From: Thiopontia sp013349825
Lineage (GTDB): Bacteria; Pseudomonadota; Gammaproteobacteria; GCF-002020875
Assembly (NCBI GenBank): GCA_963981015.1
Contig: CAXCCG010000048.1
Location: 1-21,177 of the forward strand
Length of the DNA stretch: 21,177 bases
Direction of reading: 5' to 3'
Shown: positions 14,905-21,177 of the stretch, piece after piece
Layout: each line of letters begins with the position of its first letter
Numbering within the stretch: the stretch's first letter is position 1
Notes under the pieces: model-generated
Seen by the model: the letters and a program-made list of their open reading frames with translations, nothing else
Database searches by the model: none
Told to the model about the DNA's origin: nothing
Made by a program: the position numbers and the translations under genes

Positions 14905-16597
14905 ATTCCACTTTCTGAGACCTTTCTGGTTTCTGCTACTCATTCCAGCATTGTGGATAATCTGGCAGTTAATACAGCGACAGCGTGGTCATAGTGGCTG
15001 GGCAAAACTGGTGGATGCCCCGCTATTAGAGCAGCTGATTCAGCAAGGAACAGGGCAACGACAACACCTCCCCTACCTGCTGTTAACCATAGCCTGGTTG
15101 TTGGCGATCACTGCACTCGCGGGTCCAACCTGGGAGCGACAACCGACACCAACCTGGCAGAGTGATGAAACATTGGTATTGATCCTCGATCTCTCTAGCA
15201 GCATGAACCAAAAAGAGCCGGCCCCCTCCCGCTTGGAACGGGCTCGATTTAAGTTAATGGATATTCTCAAAAGACGAAATGAGGGGCGCACCGCGCTGAT
15301 TGTCTTTTCCGACACCCCTTTTCTGGTCACGCCACTGACCGATGACACTGAAACCATCATCAACCTGCTCTCTGCACTGGAGACAGAGATTTTACCTGCA
15401 ACAGGAGATCGGGCTGCTGCTGCATTAAAGATGGCAGTACAAATTCTGCAGAAAAGTGCATCCTCCTCCGGGAGTGTATTGCTGCTCTCGGATGGCATTT
15501 CAGATATCGCTGACAGTCTGAGTGCAGCTCATCAACTCCAACAACATGGCTACACCCTTTCCATACTCTCAGTAGATGTTGCCTCCACAACGGCTAACAC
15601 CCACTCTCCGTTGCTGACACTGGCACAAACAGGAAAAGGTCACTTTGCCCTGCTGCAGGCAGATGATGGAGATATCAACCAACTCCTCCAAAGGTTCGAC
15701 CCAACCCTTGCTGAAGAGCGTGCTACACAACAGCGTGTAGAGCGCTGGATTGAGGTTGGGGTGTGGCTGCTGCTTCCTCTGCTGCTACTTGCCGCAAGTG
15801 GATTCAGGCGTGGCTGGCTCTCTATACTCATCATCTTCATACTTCCTCTGCCTCAACCCGCAATGGCATTAGAGTGGAGTGACTTATGGCTTCGCCCCGA
15901 TCAACAGGCCGCACAACAGTTCGCAACAGGAAAACACCAACAGGCTGCTGAACAGTTTCAGAATGCTGGCTGGAGGGGCAGTGCGCTATTCGAAAGTGGT
16001 GACTACCTCGCAGCAGCAGAGGCCTTTTCAAAATCAGGCTCCACCGATGCCGACTACAATCGAGGAAATGCTCTCGCCAAGGCAGGAAAACTGGAAGAGG
16101 CCGTCGATGCCTACCAGCAGATGCTACAACAAAACCCGGACCATGCGCACGCCCAGGCTAACCTGAAACTGGTTGAATCTCTTTTACAGCAACCACCACC
16201 CGGTTCTCAGCAACAGTCCAAAAATACAGACAAAAATCCAGAAAAGAATCAAGATGAGAATCACCCCCAAAACCCGGCCTCTCAAGATAGCGATAGCAAA
16301 CTAGAGCAGTCCGCTGACCCTGCCGAACAGGGTGCCCCCTCTATGGACAACCCTTCCCCAGCTGAAAAAATTGATCCCGACTCTGACCCAGACTCTGAAA
16401 ATGGGGCCTACGAGCAGTCGCCAGAGGCTCCTGAGACAAGCGCAGAGGGAGCAGATCAAAGCATAGAGACCTCAACGCTACGCTCCAGCGAAGAGGAGAT
16501 CGCACTTGAACAGTGGTTAAAACAGGTCCCGGATGATCCCGCAGGACTGCTCCGTAGAAAATTTTTGTTACAACACCAGATGAGACAGCAGCAGTGA
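14897..16597 (+). CDS. batB: BatB/BatC fusion: VWA domain plus TPR protein
   Basis: This 566-aa protein joins what are two genes in some bacteria. The BatB part has membrane segments at about 8-24 and 58-76, a VWA domain (about 92-275) with the metal motif DLSSS at 98-102, and further helices at about 285-300 and 306-324. The BatC part (about 330-430) carries TPR-like helical repeats, for example DADYNRGNALAKAGKLEEAV, at residues 384-403. A long Gln/Pro/Ser/Glu-rich low-complexity linker (about 432-525) leads to a conserved C-terminal tail, WLKQVPDDPAGLLRRKF. The start was chosen for the hydrophobic N-terminus; the Shine-Dalgarno is poor. The gap to batA is 42 nt, unlike the overlaps elsewhere in the operon. 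Confidence 0.92.
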   Translation: MGEFHFLRPFWFLLLIPALWIIWQLIQRQRGHSGWAKLVDAPLLEQLIQQGTGQRQHLPYLLLTIAWLLAITALAGPTWERQPTPTWQSDETLVLILDLSSSMNQKEPAPSRLERARFKLMDILKRRNEGRTALIVFSDTPFLVTPLTDDTETIINLLSALETEILPATGDRAAAALKMAVQILQKSASSSGSVLLLSDGISDIADSLSAAHQLQQHGYTLSILSVDVASTTANTHSPLLTLAQTGKGHFALLQADDGDINQLLQRFDPTLAEERATQQRVERWIEVGVWLLLPLLLLAASGFRRGWLSILIIFILPLPQPAMALEWSDLWLRPDQQAAQQFATGKHQQAAEQFQNAGWRGSALFESGDYLAAAEAFSKSGSTDADYNRGNALAKAGKLEEAVDAYQQMLQQNPDHAHAQANLKLVESLLQQPPPGSQQQSKNTDKNPEKNQDENHPQNPASQDSDSKLEQSADPAEQGAPSMDNPSPAEKIDPDSDPDSENGAYEQSPEAPETSAEGADQSIETSTLRSSEEEIALEQWLKQVPDDPAGLLRRKFLLQHQMRQQQ

Positions 16598-18363
16598 GTA
16601 TAACAAGCCCCCGAATTCGCCCTCTTCTTCTCCTATTCCTGTCTATGGTTAGCACATCACTGTGGGCCACCTTCAACGCACAGCTGGAACACACCACAAT
16701 CCGTGAAGGAGAGAGTGCCCAACTCTACCTTGAAACAGACAGTCAAGCCAGTGGAGAACCAGACACCTCTTCACTACAAAGAGACTTTGAGATCATTGGC
16801 ACTCAACGTGGGAGTCAGGTCAACATCATCAATGGTAGCGTGCGTGCCCGTACCCATTGGACACTGACTCTGGCCCCCAAACGGAGTGGGACCCTCACCA
16901 TCCCTTCTCTCTCATTCAATGGAGAGCAGAGCAGACCTCTCAAGCTACAGGTTGTGAAGGCCGGTAGTCAGGTGACAACGGCAGGGGCCGCACTCTTTAT
17001 TGAATCTGAAACCGACCTTAAAGCCCCTTACGTTCAACAGATGGTGCAATACACCGTACGTCTCTACTTCAAGGCACAGTTAGCAGAGGGGAGCTTGAGC
17101 GACCCTGAGGTTGAGCATGCCATGGTTCACCGTATTGGAGAGGACCGTGAATATCAGACAGAACGCAAGGGTGAGCGCTATCGTGTCATCGAGCGAAAAT
17201 ACGCCATCTTTCCACAGAAGAGCGGCCCTCTCTCACTCCCCTCACCCGTACTGAATGCACGCATCGTTGTCCCTTCACAACAGCGAACCCAGCGCTCTCC
17301 CATCGAGAACTTCTTCAGTCGGGGACGCGGGGTTAACACCCAACAGATTCGTATTCGTGGAGAGGGAATCTCCCTTGATGTGCGCCCAATGGACCCGAAA
17401 TTTACCGGAACATCATGGCTACCAGCCACCTCTGTCATCCTGACTGAGAGGTGGCAGCCGGATGAGAGTGAGGTCTCTGTCGGAGAACCGATCCAACGAA
17501 CAGTCACCGTTTCAGCAACCGCCATGGAGGGATCTCTGCTACCTGAACTCTCCATTCCATCAATCAATAGCATCAAACGCTATCCTGAACCTGCAACCAA
17601 CCATTCGCGTGTAGAGCTTAATCAAGTAATTGGTGAACGTATCGAGAAGATGGCCTACATCCCCACGCAACCCGGTGAATTCATGCTGCCCCCCCTGCAA
17701 CTACCCTGGTGGAATAGTGAAACAGGACAAACAGAAATTGCACACCTCCCGGAGCGCAGGATCATAGTGCTTCCCACTACAGATCATTCACAACGTAATG
17801 AGCCTTCAACCTCTCAGCTCAACCCCCTCAGCACAACCCATCCTGAAACCCCAGCAGCCACTTTACTATCAACAGTGCAGCAGCAAACGGACCAAAACCT
17901 GGCTGACAGCCATCCTGTTGTAGATCAACGCCAACACTTCTGGCCCTGGCTTACGCTCCTGTTTGCCATTTCCTGGATTATTACAATGCTGCTCTGGTGG
18001 AAGATGAACCGGGCTAAACCTGCCTCAAACAGTACCTCTTTTACTGAAACTGAATCCTGTAAGAGTATAAAAAGACAATTTATCTCTGCCTGCAATAACA
18101 GTGATCCACTACAGGCAAGAACTGCACTATTGCAGTGGGCCGCCTGTCACTGGCCGAAAGATCCACCTAAAGGGCTCGATGCACTCACTCAACGTCTGGA
18201 TGATCCCGCAATTGCGCCCTATTTATCCGAGTTGGACCGCGTACTTTACCAGCCTCAAAGAACTGACTGGAAAGGAGCAACCCTGGCTCAGCAGTTGAAA
18301 AAACTTCCAACTGAAAACCATAACAGCACTGAAGAGCGCGCGTTGAAACCACTCTACCCATAA
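16594..18363 (+). CDS. batD: BatD family protein
   Basis: BatD proteins are large, periplasm-facing beta-rich proteins in moxR-bat operons; their exact role is unknown. The 589-aa product begins with a typical signal peptide (PLLLLFLSMVSTSLWA, cut predicted after SLWA near residue 25). A long Ig-like beta region follows, with the conserved EGESAQLYLETD stretch near 38-49 and APKRSGTLTIPSL near 93-105. One membrane helix lies at about 448-469 (WPWLTLLFAISWIITMLLWW), followed by a cytoplasmic tail of about 120 residues. The GTG start at 16594 shares a GTGA overlap with the batB/C stop. It is the last gene of the operon; no clear intrinsic terminator follows. Confidence 0.9.
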   Translation: MSITSPRIRPLLLLFLSMVSTSLWATFNAQLEHTTIREGESAQLYLETDSQASGEPDTSSLQRDFEIIGTQRGSQVNIINGSVRARTHWTLTLAPKRSGTLTIPSLSFNGEQSRPLKLQVVKAGSQVTTAGAALFIESETDLKAPYVQQMVQYTVRLYFKAQLAEGSLSDPEVEHAMVHRIGEDREYQTERKGERYRVIERKYAIFPQKSGPLSLPSPVLNARIVVPSQQRTQRSPIENFFSRGRGVNTQQIRIRGEGISLDVRPMDPKFTGTSWLPATSVILTERWQPDESEVSVGEPIQRTVTVSATAMEGSLLPELSIPSINSIKRYPEPATNHSRVELNQVIGERIEKMAYIPTQPGEFMLPPLQLPWWNSETGQTEIAHLPERRIIVLPTTDHSQRNEPSTSQLNPLSTTHPETPAATLLSTVQQQTDQNLADSHPVVDQRQHFWPWLTLLFAISWIITMLLWWKMNRAKPASNSTSFTETESCKSIKRQFISACNNSDPLQARTALLQWAACHWPKDPPKGLDALTQRLDDPAIAPYLSELDRVLYQPQRTDWKGATLAQQLKKLPTENHNSTEERALKPLYP

Positions 18364-18584
18364 TTCAATCTAAACTCTAGACATGTTACCCAGCACTACA
18401 ATCGCTGTATGCCCGTGCTCTTTGAACCTGGGTTGAATAGGGGGGTTACCGACGGATAGGCGATGAAGCATGGATCGAAGGTGGGGAATTAAGTGTATTC
18501 AGTAAACTGTCACCGTATTCCCACATAATCAAGCTGCTGTCATGCCGGATCAAAGACAATAAATATTTCACATGATTACACATA
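18364..18584. other. Non-coding gap between batD and brnT with a decayed repeat
   Basis: No gene or tRNA is supported here. The gap holds an inverted repeat GTGGGGAAT (18481-18489) / ATTCCCAC (18517-18524) around a 27-nt centre, with no T-tract. It also has a looser ACCCAG/CTGGGT pairing at about 18387-18434. Both look like remains of mobile DNA rather than a terminator for batD. Confidence 0.4.
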
Positions 18585-18629
18585 TGTAGCTACAAAAACA
18601 TTGACAAAACCAATTGCTGTAGCTACAGT
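18585..18629 (+). promoter_or_regulatory. brnTA promoter with two palindromic operators
   Basis: A perfect TTGACA -35 (18601-18606) and a TACAGT -10 (18624-18629) are spaced by 17 bp. The 10-bp palindrome TGTAGCTACA occurs twice, at 18585-18594 (upstream of the -35) and 18618-18627 (covering the -10). The copies are 33 bp apart, about three helix turns, so bound dimers would face the same side. This is what autoregulation by the BrnA antitoxin, alone or with BrnT, would need. The predicted start (about 18636) coincides with the brnT ATG at 18637. Confidence 0.7.
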
Positions 18630-18636
18630 AATTAAC

Positions 18637-18912
18637 ATGGAAATTGAGTTTGATCTTGCTAAAGATGTCATCAATATTGAAAAACATGATGTATCACTAG
18701 CCGAGGCAAACCACCTTGAATGGGATGAACTGGAAGTGTGGATTGACCAGCGTATGGATTACGGTGAAACCCGTCTAATCGGCTACGCTCCACTGAGTGA
18801 TCGGCTCCACTGTGTGGTCTACACAGATCGTGAACATTCACGCCGAATCATCAGCCTGAGAAAGGCCAACAGAAGAGAGGTACTAAACTATGTCCGAATA
18901 CATCACCACTAA
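18637..18912 (+). CDS. brnT: BrnT family type II toxin (ribonuclease)
   Basis: BrnT toxins have a RelE-like fold, cleave RNA and block translation; they are neutralised by BrnA. The 91-aa protein shows the family layout: FDLAKDVINIEKHDVSLAEA (residues 5-24), a central acidic strand-rich part with an ETRLIGY motif, then RRIISLRKANRREVLNYV near the C-terminus, where family catalytic Arg/His residues lie. The ATG at 18637 is chosen because the frame from 18601 would start at a TTG inside the promoter. No Shine-Dalgarno is seen, and the predicted transcription start falls on this ATG. It overlaps brnA by 23 nt, so the two are co-expressed. Confidence 0.9.
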   Translation: MEIEFDLAKDVINIEKHDVSLAEANHLEWDELEVWIDQRMDYGETRLIGYAPLSDRLHCVVYTDREHSRRIISLRKANRREVLNYVRIHHH

Positions 18913-19177
18913 AGAGGGACGCAATCTGCAACTCCCCAGCGACGAGGAAGATGCCGCCATCAATGCCGGTATTGCTGCAGACCCGGACACCTACGAACTG
19001 ACTAATGAAGAGTTCACCCAATCACGCCCCATTGGTCGCCCCAAGAGTGACCACACGAAAATGCTGCTCTCAGTGCGCTACAGCCCGGAGGTAGTGAACT
19101 TCTTTAAGGCGACCGGCAAAGGGTGGCAAACCCGCATGAATGCTGTACTGCAGGACTATGTGGCCTCTCACCGCTAA
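18890..19177 (+). CDS. brnA: BrnA family antitoxin
   Basis: BrnA binds and inhibits BrnT and represses the operon through its DNA-binding half. This 95-aa protein carries the antitoxin signature GRPKSDHTKMLLSVRYSPEV (about residues 49-68), followed by FFKATGKGWQTRMNAVLQDYV (about 71-91), a ribbon-helix-helix-like DNA-binding segment. The N-terminal part is acidic and probably wraps the toxin. The ATG lies inside the 3' end of brnT, with AGAGAGG upstream, so translation is coupled to the toxin. The likely targets are the two TGTAGCTACA sites at 18585-18627. Confidence 0.92.
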   Translation: MSEYITTKEGRNLQLPSDEEDAAINAGIAADPDTYELTNEEFTQSRPIGRPKSDHTKMLLSVRYSPEVVNFFKATGKGWQTRMNAVLQDYVASHR

Positions 19178-19180
19178 CAG

Positions 19181-19499
19181 ACCGGCAAAGCGCAACTCCC
19201 TCAAACGGCTTAACACACCTCGACCGGATCACCTCCCCATCAAAGATCTTGTGACCACTCTCACAAGTAACCGGCTCCCTCCCCTTCTCTGACTGCTGCT
19301 CAGATTGTAATGTATGGTTCGTGCCAGTTCGTCACGGGCGGTACGGTAGATCTCTGCCAGCTCACGCAGTGCCTCCAACCTCTTCAAGTACGTGGGACAT
19401 TCGCAGTGGCGCGCGCATTCGGCGACGAATCACCATACCCTCTTCGGCCATGGTCAGTTTTTTCCAGATCTCTCGGGCCGGATAGTGTAGTAAAAAAAT
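19181..19499 (-). pseudogene. Frameshifted remnant of an unidentified gene
   Basis: Three minus-strand frames join into one coherent protein-like sequence. First, 19499 to about 19425 (AREIWKKLTMAEEGMV). Then, in another frame, about 19430 to 19310 (KRLEALRELAEIYRTARDEL). Finally, in the third frame, about 19300 to 19181, with CESGHKIFDGEVIRSR followed by two more cysteines, which could form a zinc-binding site. Each frame is broken by stops outside its segment. The remnant has no start and ends where brnA ends. I do not recognise the family. The coherent helical Ala/Leu/Glu/Arg composition argues that it was a real gene. Confidence 0.4.
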
Positions 19500-19760
19500 T
19501 TACTTCTTCACCTCTACTTGAAACTGAGTTAGACAAAAACAGGGGACAGAGTCAGGGCAATGGGATATCTATCATGAGAAGAACGAGAGCATAGAGATCG
19601 GGCAGTTACGGTGACAAGAGACCACATTGACGGACTCAAAAAAACCGTAGACCGGTTGAATCCAATTGTTCTTCCGGTCCATCTTCGTTCATCTACTATG
19701 AGGATACTTTTCTAGCCCTGACCCCACTTACAAGAATGTTGGCGATGAGAGAAAAAAAGG
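19500..19760. other. Non-coding stretch with inverted GTCAGGGC ends, 3' flank of the intron
   Basis: No gene is supported. GTCAGGGC (19551-19558) and its inverse GCCCTGAC (19715-19722) face each other about 170 bp apart. The outer sequences (GGGGACAGA, and GTGGGGTCAGGG read on the minus strand) are similar. Such pairs resemble the ends of small repeat elements mobilised by REP-type transposases, but this is inference. The group II intron ends at about 19761, beside this stretch. Confidence 0.35.
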
Positions 19761-19798
19761 GTAGAGTAGAGAGCAGGGGATAGCCCCTGCCCTCCCTC
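19761..19798 (-). ncRNA. Group II intron domain VI
   Basis: A stem forms from GGCAGGGG and CCCCTGCT around a CTAT loop, extended by GAGGGAG against CTCTCTACTC. The unpaired A at 19767 is the candidate branch point. The 3' intron end is assigned at 19761. Confidence 0.65.
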
Positions 19799-19801
19799 AT
19801 C

Positions 19802-19834
19802 AAACCGTGCATACGGTTCTCCCGTACACGGCTT
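19802..19834 (-). ncRNA. Group II intron domain V
   Basis: This is the catalytic domain V hairpin: stem AAGCCGTG/CACGGTTT (8 bp), a 2-nt TG bulge on the 3' side, stem TACGG/CCGTA, and a 5-nt GAGAA loop. It is 33 nt long, one less than the usual 34, and begins AAGC, a G-to-A variant of the common GAGC. It lies 15 nt after the stop of the intron protein, where domain V is expected. Confidence 0.8.
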
Positions 19835-19849
19835 TCCGATATCCTTCTT

Positions 19850-21177
19850 CTACAAGGCATTGTGCTTCCACTTTGCACTGGTTGGAACTGGGTAGAGTCC
19901 ATACTGCTGGTAGAGTATCTTTGAGCTGAAACGCTTAAAGCCAGTGCCACGACACCTAACTTTATGCCGTCGCATCAGGTGTGTACGAACACGCTCTTCA
20001 ATATACCATTTCACCCCACCAAGAGCTGTACTACTATTGCGATAATGGAAGTAGTTGCACCACCCATGTACGCTTCTGTTCAGTGTGCACATGAGTCTGT
20101 CCATCGGAATCAGGGTCAGCTTACGGTCAGTTAGACTTTTGGCCTTCTCCTTTATCCGTTGAATAGATTTCCTGGAGGGTTCCGTATGGGGATACCATTT
20201 CCCACTTTTCTTGCTTTTCCTCATCCGGAAGCTGAAGCCCAGGAAGTCGAATGATTCCTGAAAGGCGTTTACGATATGGGTCTTCGTTTCGTTGAGGGTA
20301 AGCCCTAACCGATCCAGGATCTGCGTGAGGAGTGCCAGCGGTTTGCTGATCTCTCCTTTACAGAGGATTACCATATCATCAGCAAAGCGCACTAGTCGTG
20401 CGCCATAACGCCGTTCGATATTGTGTCGTTCCCAAATGCGATCAAGTAGGTGCAGGTAGAGGTTTGCCAGCAATGGGGAGATGACTCCTCCTTGTGGGGT
20501 TCCTCGTCGGTTGCCTTTGCCGCCACCAATAGTGCGTCGTTTGCCGTTCTCGTCTTCTTCAATTACCGTTGCCTTGAGCCATTTCTGGAGGATATCTAAA
20601 ATCGCTCCATCTACGATTCTCTCGGCGACCACTGCCATCAGTTTGGTGTGGGGAATGGTGTCAAAGTATTTGGAGAGGTCAGCGTCTATGACATGGGTGT
20701 ACCGCTGGTGCAGGGTGTCTGCGATGCTGTCTACCGCTTCATGAGCTGATTTCTGGGGCCGAAACCCGTAAGAGGTGTCGCAGAAATCAGCTTCGAAGAT
20801 GGGCTCTATGATTAGCTTAACAGCCATCTGTGCCACTCTGTCTCTCAGCGTTGGTATGCCCAGCGGGCGTTGGCTTCCGTCTGGTTTTGGTATCCAGACT
20901 CGTTTTACTGCATCCGCTGTGTAGCTTCTGCTTTCCAGTTGTTGGGCCAATTCGGTGAGAAATTGGTCTCGCTCTCCTGCATCTTCTATGGCTCGACTGC
21001 TCACTCCGTCTATGCCGGGGGAGCCTCCGTTTGCGTGCACAAGTCTGTAGGCATGTTCCAGTATGTCTATCCTATAGATCTTGTCATAGAGGGCGTAGAA
21101 GCGAAAGTCTTCTTCCTGCTTGGCCTTGTAGTATAGCTTCCTCTGTAGATTCCTGATCTTACTCGGGGTTTTTAGTG
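19850..21177 (-). CDS. ltrA: Group II intron reverse transcriptase/maturase (N-terminus outside window)
   Basis: This protein copies intron RNA into DNA and helps splicing. The frame continues past a GTG at 21040 to the window edge (LKTPSKIRNLQRKLYYKAKQ and on), so it is partial at the N-terminus, with 441 codons visible. Counting from that GTG, reverse transcriptase motifs are PKPDGSQRPLGIPTLRDR (51-68), FEADFCDTSYGFRP (82-95), DADLSKYFDTIPH (119-131), RGTPQGGVISPLLANLYLH (179-197) and the active-site FADD (219-222). FADD replaces the more common YADD. A maturase domain X follows (GWCNYFHYRNS). The C-terminus stops soon after, without the HNH endonuclease motifs of some relatives. Confidence 0.93.
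   Translation of the reverse strand, partial: LKTPSKIRNLQRKLYYKAKQEEDFRFYALYDKIYRIDILEHAYRLVHANGGSPGIDGVSSRAIEDAGERDQFLTELAQQLESRSYTADAVKRVWIPKPDGSQRPLGIPTLRDRVAQMAVKLIIEPIFEADFCDTSYGFRPQKSAHEAVDSIADTLHQRYTHVIDADLSKYFDTIPHTKLMAVVAERIVDGAILDILQKWLKATVIEEDENGKRRTIGGGKGNRRGTPQGGVISPLLANLYLHLLDRIWERHNIERRYGARLVRFADDMVILCKGEISKPLALLTQILDRLGLTLNETKTHIVNAFQESFDFLGFSFRMRKSKKSGKWYPHTEPSRKSIQRIKEKAKSLTDRKLTLIPMDRLMCTLNRSVHGWCNYFHYRNSSTALGGVKWYIEERVRTHLMRRHKVRCRGTGFKRFSSKILYQQYGLYPVPTSAKWKHNAL

Larger units (their letters stand above)
19761..21177 (-). mobile_element. Group II intron, 3' part (5' end outside window)
   Basis: The minus strand carries an intron-encoded reverse transcriptase/maturase, then domain V (19802-19834) and domain VI (19761-19798). 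The 3' splice site is placed at 19761 because the sequence ends CTCTAC, with a candidate branch-point A at 19767, seven nucleotides from the end as usual. The 5' end and domains I-III lie beyond the right edge. Group II introns self-splice and move by retrohoming. The intron is oriented opposite to the bat operon and brnTA. Confidence 0.85.

Noticed and set aside
18601..18636. Upstream TTG start for brnT
   Set aside because: It would place the start codon on the -35 box and add residues not found in BrnT proteins.
19111..19190. Direct repeat GACCGGCAAAG at 19111-19121 and 19180-19190, possibly a target duplication
   Set aside because: One copy is inside the conserved coding part of brnA, where it encodes the family TGKG motif. 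An 11-bp match this close can be chance, and nothing between the copies is mobile.
19310..19594. 94-codon plus-strand open frame
   Set aside because: It runs antisense across the frameshifted remnant, has no ribosome site and shows no domain character.
1..21177. CRISPR arrays, tRNA or rRNA genes
   Set aside because: No regularly spaced direct repeats and no recognisable tRNA or rRNA sequences were seen on either strand.

Overview
This window looks like a chromosome segment from a gammaproteobacterium, of roughly balanced base composition. The main reason is a ten-gene minus-strand run in the order accA-tilS-pyrG-kdsA-eno-ftsB-ispD-ispF-truD, which is the classic gammaproteobacterial housekeeping block. 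A sulfur-oxidising or symbiont-like lineage would fit the mix of group II intron, palindromic repeats and moxR-bat operon, but that is only an impression. The sequence shows no taxon-specific marker.

Layout. (1) 1-615: the start of a membrane-anchored sensor protein on the minus strand, cut by the window edge, with a good promoter upstream. (2) 741-1053: two abutting imperfect palindromes of about 150 bp each, MITE-like, the second ending exactly against the truD stop codon. (3) 1054-11259: the housekeeping block, serving tRNA modification (TruD, TilS), isoprenoid precursors (IspD, IspF), division (FtsB), glycolysis (Eno), LPS Kdo synthesis (KdsA, of the metal-dependent type), CTP synthesis (PyrG) and fatty acid synthesis (AccA). 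The genes are tightly coupled, several with ATGA overlaps. One plus-strand flavoprotein gene (HI0933/YhiN family) is wedged between kdsA and eno, so eno needs its own promoter; an extended -10 is visible. (4) 11495-18363: a plus-strand six-gene moxR-DUF58-DUF4381-batA-batB/C-batD operon with stop/start overlaps at nearly every junction. It probably encodes an AAA+ ATPase working with membrane-anchored von Willebrand A proteins in envelope maintenance. (5) 18364-21177: an accessory region. It holds a BrnT-BrnA type II toxin-antitoxin pair with two identical palindromic operators around a sigma70-like promoter, a degraded minus-strand gene, remnant repeats, and the 3' part of a group II intron (reverse transcriptase/maturase, domains V and VI) running off the right edge.

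Nothing here is clearly a new biological system. The most rewarding details are the BrnTA control region (predicted leaderless toxin mRNA), the 12-bp tandem duplication inside a mini-ORF that bridges batA and batB, the palindromic elements at the truD synteny break, and the palindrome that carries both stop codons of two converging genes.
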